From assembly GCA_023374025.1 (NCBI GenBank), contig SIJG01000013.1, positions 1,482,703 through 1,546,702 of the forward strand: 64,000 nt of DNA. The letters are read 5' to 3'. Below are positions 60,311-64,000 of the stretch, piece after piece. Every line of letters starts with the position of its first letter. Within the stretch, counting starts at the first letter, position 1. The notes beneath the pieces are model-generated. The model saw only the letters and a program-made list of their open reading frames with translations, had not been told where the DNA came from and did not search any database. The position numbers and the translations under genes are program-made. Source of the DNA: Heterodera schachtii (taxonomy: Eukaryota > Nematoda > Chromadorea > Rhabditida > Heteroderidae).

Positions 60311-61190
60311 CAGTTGACTCCAATGAAGCAATATAATTCATGTAATTTTTCTCATTTTTTATTTATCTTTATTTCAAACTTAATAATTTCAAAATTTCAT
60401 TTTGTTTATGTTACCAACGAATATTGTATTAAAGCTATAATTTTTACAATATGAAAATAATAATGTTGATTTTGAAATAAAAATGTGAATTATAAAATAA
60501 GATTTGCACACACATTTACTTGAACTTTATTAATCATATAAAAAAATTTTTAGAAGATAAAAAATGTTGAAAGAAAAGTACACTCTATAAGGTTATTTAA
60601 TTTTGAATTATTATTTTAAGCAATCTTAAAATCCAAACATTCGTAAAAATTAAAATAAAGATAATAATAAAAAATCAATGAGACCTGAACAATAAAATGA
60701 AAAAAATTAATAGAATATGGTAAAATAAAAATAATGAATAAAAATTTACAAAAATCTACGAATCGGAGCAGCCTATTTTTAGATAAAAAACTTTATTATT
60801 TTGCTGTTTAACTTTATAAAAATTTATATTTGGAAATAATAAGATAATTTCATATTTAATATTTAAAATTCAAGCTAAAATATAAATATTACTATAACAA
60901 ATTTGACGAAGATGTTTAAAAAAATTCACAATCAATTAAAATGAAAATAAATGCTTCTCAAACAAGAAAATAGATCATTAGTATTTTTTTCTGAAACAAA
61001 AAAATTAAAGTGCGGCAAAGTAAAAAAAATCTGCACCGAGCCAGTGATGCTCACATTGGTTTTTCATTCTTTGTAAATGATATTATAAAGCAAAATCGAA
61101 AAATTTCATATCAATGCGAGAAGCTTTATTTAGCAAAAAAAAATCTTAAAGAGCGGAGATTCGTGAACTTCAAATAGCCCCTCTGTTGTC
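60303..61190. other. A-rich DNA, no gene
   Basis: No supported feature apart from the right target duplication of the hAT element. Confidence 0.5.
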
Positions 61191-61484
61191 ATGTTTGGAA
61201 AGCGTTCTTCTTCTCATCTCTCTCCCCCCCCCCTTAGAAAACGCATCAAAAAATCTACCTCTGACTACCCATATACCGCAGTTAATGACTTTGAAAATTT
61301 GTGTCGAACTTTTACACAAGTCCAGCAACAACAGGCCGTCATCTCCGAGCAATACCAACAACTCCAACATTTCCGACAACAAAAAATGATGGAGGAGGCC
61401 ATTCAGGCCATGAGCGGCGCCGAAGTGTGGTGGTGCAAGGCCTGCACGAACCGGTCGGGGACAAACCATCACATTAAAAAATAA
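61191..61484 (+). CDS. Gln-rich protein with truncated zinc-finger-like end (97 codons)
   Basis: ATG opens MFGKRSSSHLSPPPLRKRIK, a basic Ser/Pro-rich N-terminus that could act as a nuclear signal. From about residue 43 follow a Gln-rich helix (TQVQQQQAVISEQYQQLQH) and then AIQAMSGAEVWWCKACT, with GTNHHIKK just before the stop. C-x2-C followed by GTNHH is like the start of a BED/C2H2-type finger that stops before its last His. The protein may therefore be the first exon or N-terminal fragment of a transposase or DNA-binding protein. Codons and GC content are clearly coding-like, with a C10 run at 61224-61233. Not firmly recognised. Confidence 0.45.
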   Translation: MFGKRSSSHLSPPPLRKRIKKSTSDYPYTAVNDFENLCRTFTQVQQQQAVISEQYQQLQHFRQQKMMEEAIQAMSGAEVWWCKACTNRSGTNHHIKK

Positions 61485-63518
61485 ATCTTTTTCACAAAAG
61501 GAAAATAGCTTTTCCTGTTTTAAGCATGTTAGACCCAATAACCCAATACCGATAATAGGGGAAGTTAAAGCCTGCTTAGTTAATATAATATCGATTTACA
61601 ACAAAAATGATGAAATTTTTTAAAATTAGTTAAATAGAAAGATCGAAATTTTTTGCAAACTGAAACGTGGACATATTAGTAAATAATTTATGTTGTCAGT
61701 GTTTAAACGGACAAAATTTTAAAGCTAGTTATTTAACATCATTGATGAAAACAGAATAATTAAAATAATGAAAAGAGTATTAATAATAAATATAAAAACA
61801 AAATACATCTTATTTCTAAAATTCTCTTAAAATATACATTCTTAATCCAAAGTTTCAAAAATAGGTTTTAACTTTGTAATTCGTCATAAATTTATTAAAA
61901 TAAATTGATTTCTTTTGAAATAGTATAATAAATAAATATTGAAATTGGATTAAAAAAACAACAAAACAATCTTGTCGATTTACAAAAAAATAATATAGCA
62001 CATTACTTAAATTAATCATTGATGATAAATTTTTTATAAAAATGTATAATTAAAAAAAATTATGCTTGTAAAAATATCGCATTTGTATATTTTAATTTTT
62101 CAATCAGAAAGATTAATCGAACCTATAGTAAAATGAAATGAAATTCATTGCAAAATTACTTTAAAAATAAATAATCAAATGAAATGGTGTCCAATCAAAT
62201 ACAAACAAATGAAAAAACAAGAAAATTATTTATTATAAATTTTTACTGAAATCACAAATATAATTTATTTTTTTCATATAAATGAACAGAAATAGCCTTC
62301 CGGAAAAGTAAAAGCCAAAAACCAAGAGAATTAAACTTTAATTAATAATTATGCCAAATAATACATGGATGCACTTATCATTTGATGCATTTTAATTTAA
62401 AAAGTACAAAATTCTTTCTCATTCATTTAAAATTAGCTTTAAAAAATTACTACAAAATAAATTTTTTATATTTCTTTAATTAATAAACAAGGGTTTTGCT
62501 CTCTTTTCTGAAAAACTTCTTCAATTTTTCCAGATTAATAAATGAAGAAGAATACTTTAATGAATAATTACGAACAACAAAAAAATGTGAATTAAATAAT
62601 TTCAATTAATCAATAAGATTAAATTAAATTGTAATACCAATATTTCTATGCTTTGAGTGAACAACAACGACAGTAGTTCAATGGCGTTGTTAAGTATTAA
62701 TATCAAACTGAATTCTTAAAAACAAAATAAATAAAGTAATTAAACGTTAAAAAATGATTTAGTATGTAATTAAAGTCCATTCGTAAAGGAACAATTCATA
62801 GAAATATGCAGTCGTCGATAGCTTTTTAAATATTTATAATTTGAAAAGGAAATAAATTAAAAAAATAAAAAACAAGTTTACAGTTGTAACAAAAGGTCGC
62901 TCTCGCTACTTGAAAATGCAATTAAAATATAGGCAAATTTTTAAAATATAATTTTTACATGAAAATCTAAAATTGCACTTCAATTTTTAAAAAATCTGAG
63001 ACAAGAAGAAAATTGGCAACACACCAATGAAAAAGAAGTATATATTATCAAAGAAATATTAATTTTTAATCATTTTCATAATGAACAAAATTAAAGATGT
63101 CGAATTGGTTGATTTTTAAACTCAAAGACAAATAGATGAAAAGGGGAAAGATGTATTAGATAAATAATTTTAACTTAAAATGTTATAAATCTTTGTTTAA
63201 AAATGAAACTAGTAAATTATAAAGAAACTAATAAAAAACATTAACATATTAACCTTGAAGATTTGCCACATTTAAAGTTAAAAAAAGAATACAAATAGTA
63301 TTTTAAATCATTAAAATTGATTAAATTCAAATATGTTTATATAAAAAGTGGCTGTTTTCAAATATTTGTGTCACTTATAGCTAAATTATATAAACTAAAT
63401 CAGAAAACTCAAAAAATATTTTAAAATAAACAATATCCTACTTAATATTTAACTTTACAAAATCTAAATGACTATTTAAAAATAATAATTACGAAGAAAC
63501 TGTAACAAAAAAAATTAA
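61485..63518. other. A-rich DNA, no gene
   Basis: AT-rich spacer including a diverged copy of the TTTCTTTTGAAA block (61910) seen at 19155, 19850 and 23690. No island stands out. Confidence 0.5.
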
Positions 63519-64000
63519 TTTGGTTCAACATATTACTATATCTGAACACCGTTTTAGTAATTGTAATATGTTCAAGAAAGTAAATAAAGTTATAGAACTA
63601 AAATTAAAAATTATTAAAATTAAAAAATTTTATGCGATAAATAACTAACAAAAAGTCATAAAAATACCTATTTTGGCCATGCCTTTTTGATCTATATTGA
63701 ACATCGACGGTAAATATGGTACAGATTGAATTGTTTCTATAAAAAAATAATACATCAAAAATCTAGTTTTTGTTATATGGAAAATGCAACTATACCTATG
63801 AAATAAAGTTTCCTTATTAACCATTAATAAGTCAATGATTTTAATATATTATTAAAGCCTAATACGATTAAATTAGTTAAAATTAATTTTAATTATTTTA
63901 AAATTTCTTTGTATGCGCTAATACATATTTGAACACATTTTTTAAAATTAAACAAGACAATAAATGTATTCTCCATTCATCATAAAATAATTTTTTTGTA
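63519..64000 (+). repeat. Long dispersed direct repeat, copy 2 (partner 17104-17574)
   Basis: Same content and orientation as copy 1, truncated by the window end. The block TGATCTATATTGAAC and the TTAATAAGTC..GATTTTAATA region are shared, with small indels. Confidence 0.85.

Noticed and set aside
60129..60454. Arg/Ala-rich ORFs on both strands
   Set aside because: They are translations of the GC-rich subterminal repeats of the hAT element.
12601..64000. Island array as a CRISPR array
   Set aside because: No regular short repeats, spacing is irregular over kilobases, and the DNA is eukaryotic.
12601..64000. Islands as nematode piRNA loci or ciliate-type macronuclear-destined segments
   Set aside because: No consistent upstream motif or pointer repeats at island borders, and the retroelement style argues against a ciliate.

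Overview
This is eukaryotic DNA, about 80% A+T, with no operons, ribosome binding sites, rRNA or intact tRNA. The best-supported contents are transposon fossils: a decayed APE-type (CR1-like) non-LTR retrotransposon, two hAT-type non-autonomous elements, one Mutator-like foldback element and several unclassified repeat ends. One probable spliced gene fragment (8910-9492) has a 165-base intron with a pyrimidine-rich ..CCAG acceptor. Together with the retroelement's protein style, this suggests an animal, most likely a nematode. That assignment is an inference and is weakly supported.

Layout. 1-4200: AT-rich DNA with a few coding-like patches, a 52-bp tandem duplication and two copies of a GC-rich palindrome. 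4225-8461: retroelement remains (a reverse transcriptase scrap, then a separate ORF1 plus endonuclease copy). 8900-11850: a GC-richer block with exon-like pieces, GA-rich and CT-rich low-complexity tracts and a polyadenylation-signal-like AATAAA. 12600-64000: a long A-rich 'desert' made largely of diverged copies of AT-rich repeats (direct duplications at 17.1/63.5 kb, 25.6/56.5 kb, 30.8/34.3 kb, 46.2/48.3 kb and 14.3/43.6 kb), into which the transposons are inserted.

The most unusual signal is in the desert. More than 25 isolated GC-richer islands of about 25-120 bp interrupt it. Most of them contain, at or just before their 5' edge on the A-rich (+) strand, an ATG that opens a short reading frame of about 6-66 codons with balanced codon use. 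Several islands sit in corresponding positions of related AT-rich repeat copies but carry unrelated sequence, like swapped cassettes. A recurrent motif (core CGAGAAAATGA) ends several of them in the same reading frame, Arg-Lys-stop. They could be micro-genes, tiny exons of one or more very long genes, a reservoir of variable cassettes, or decayed sequence. Sequence inspection alone cannot decide between these, and any GC-rich scrap tends to look open in several frames. No function is assigned to them.
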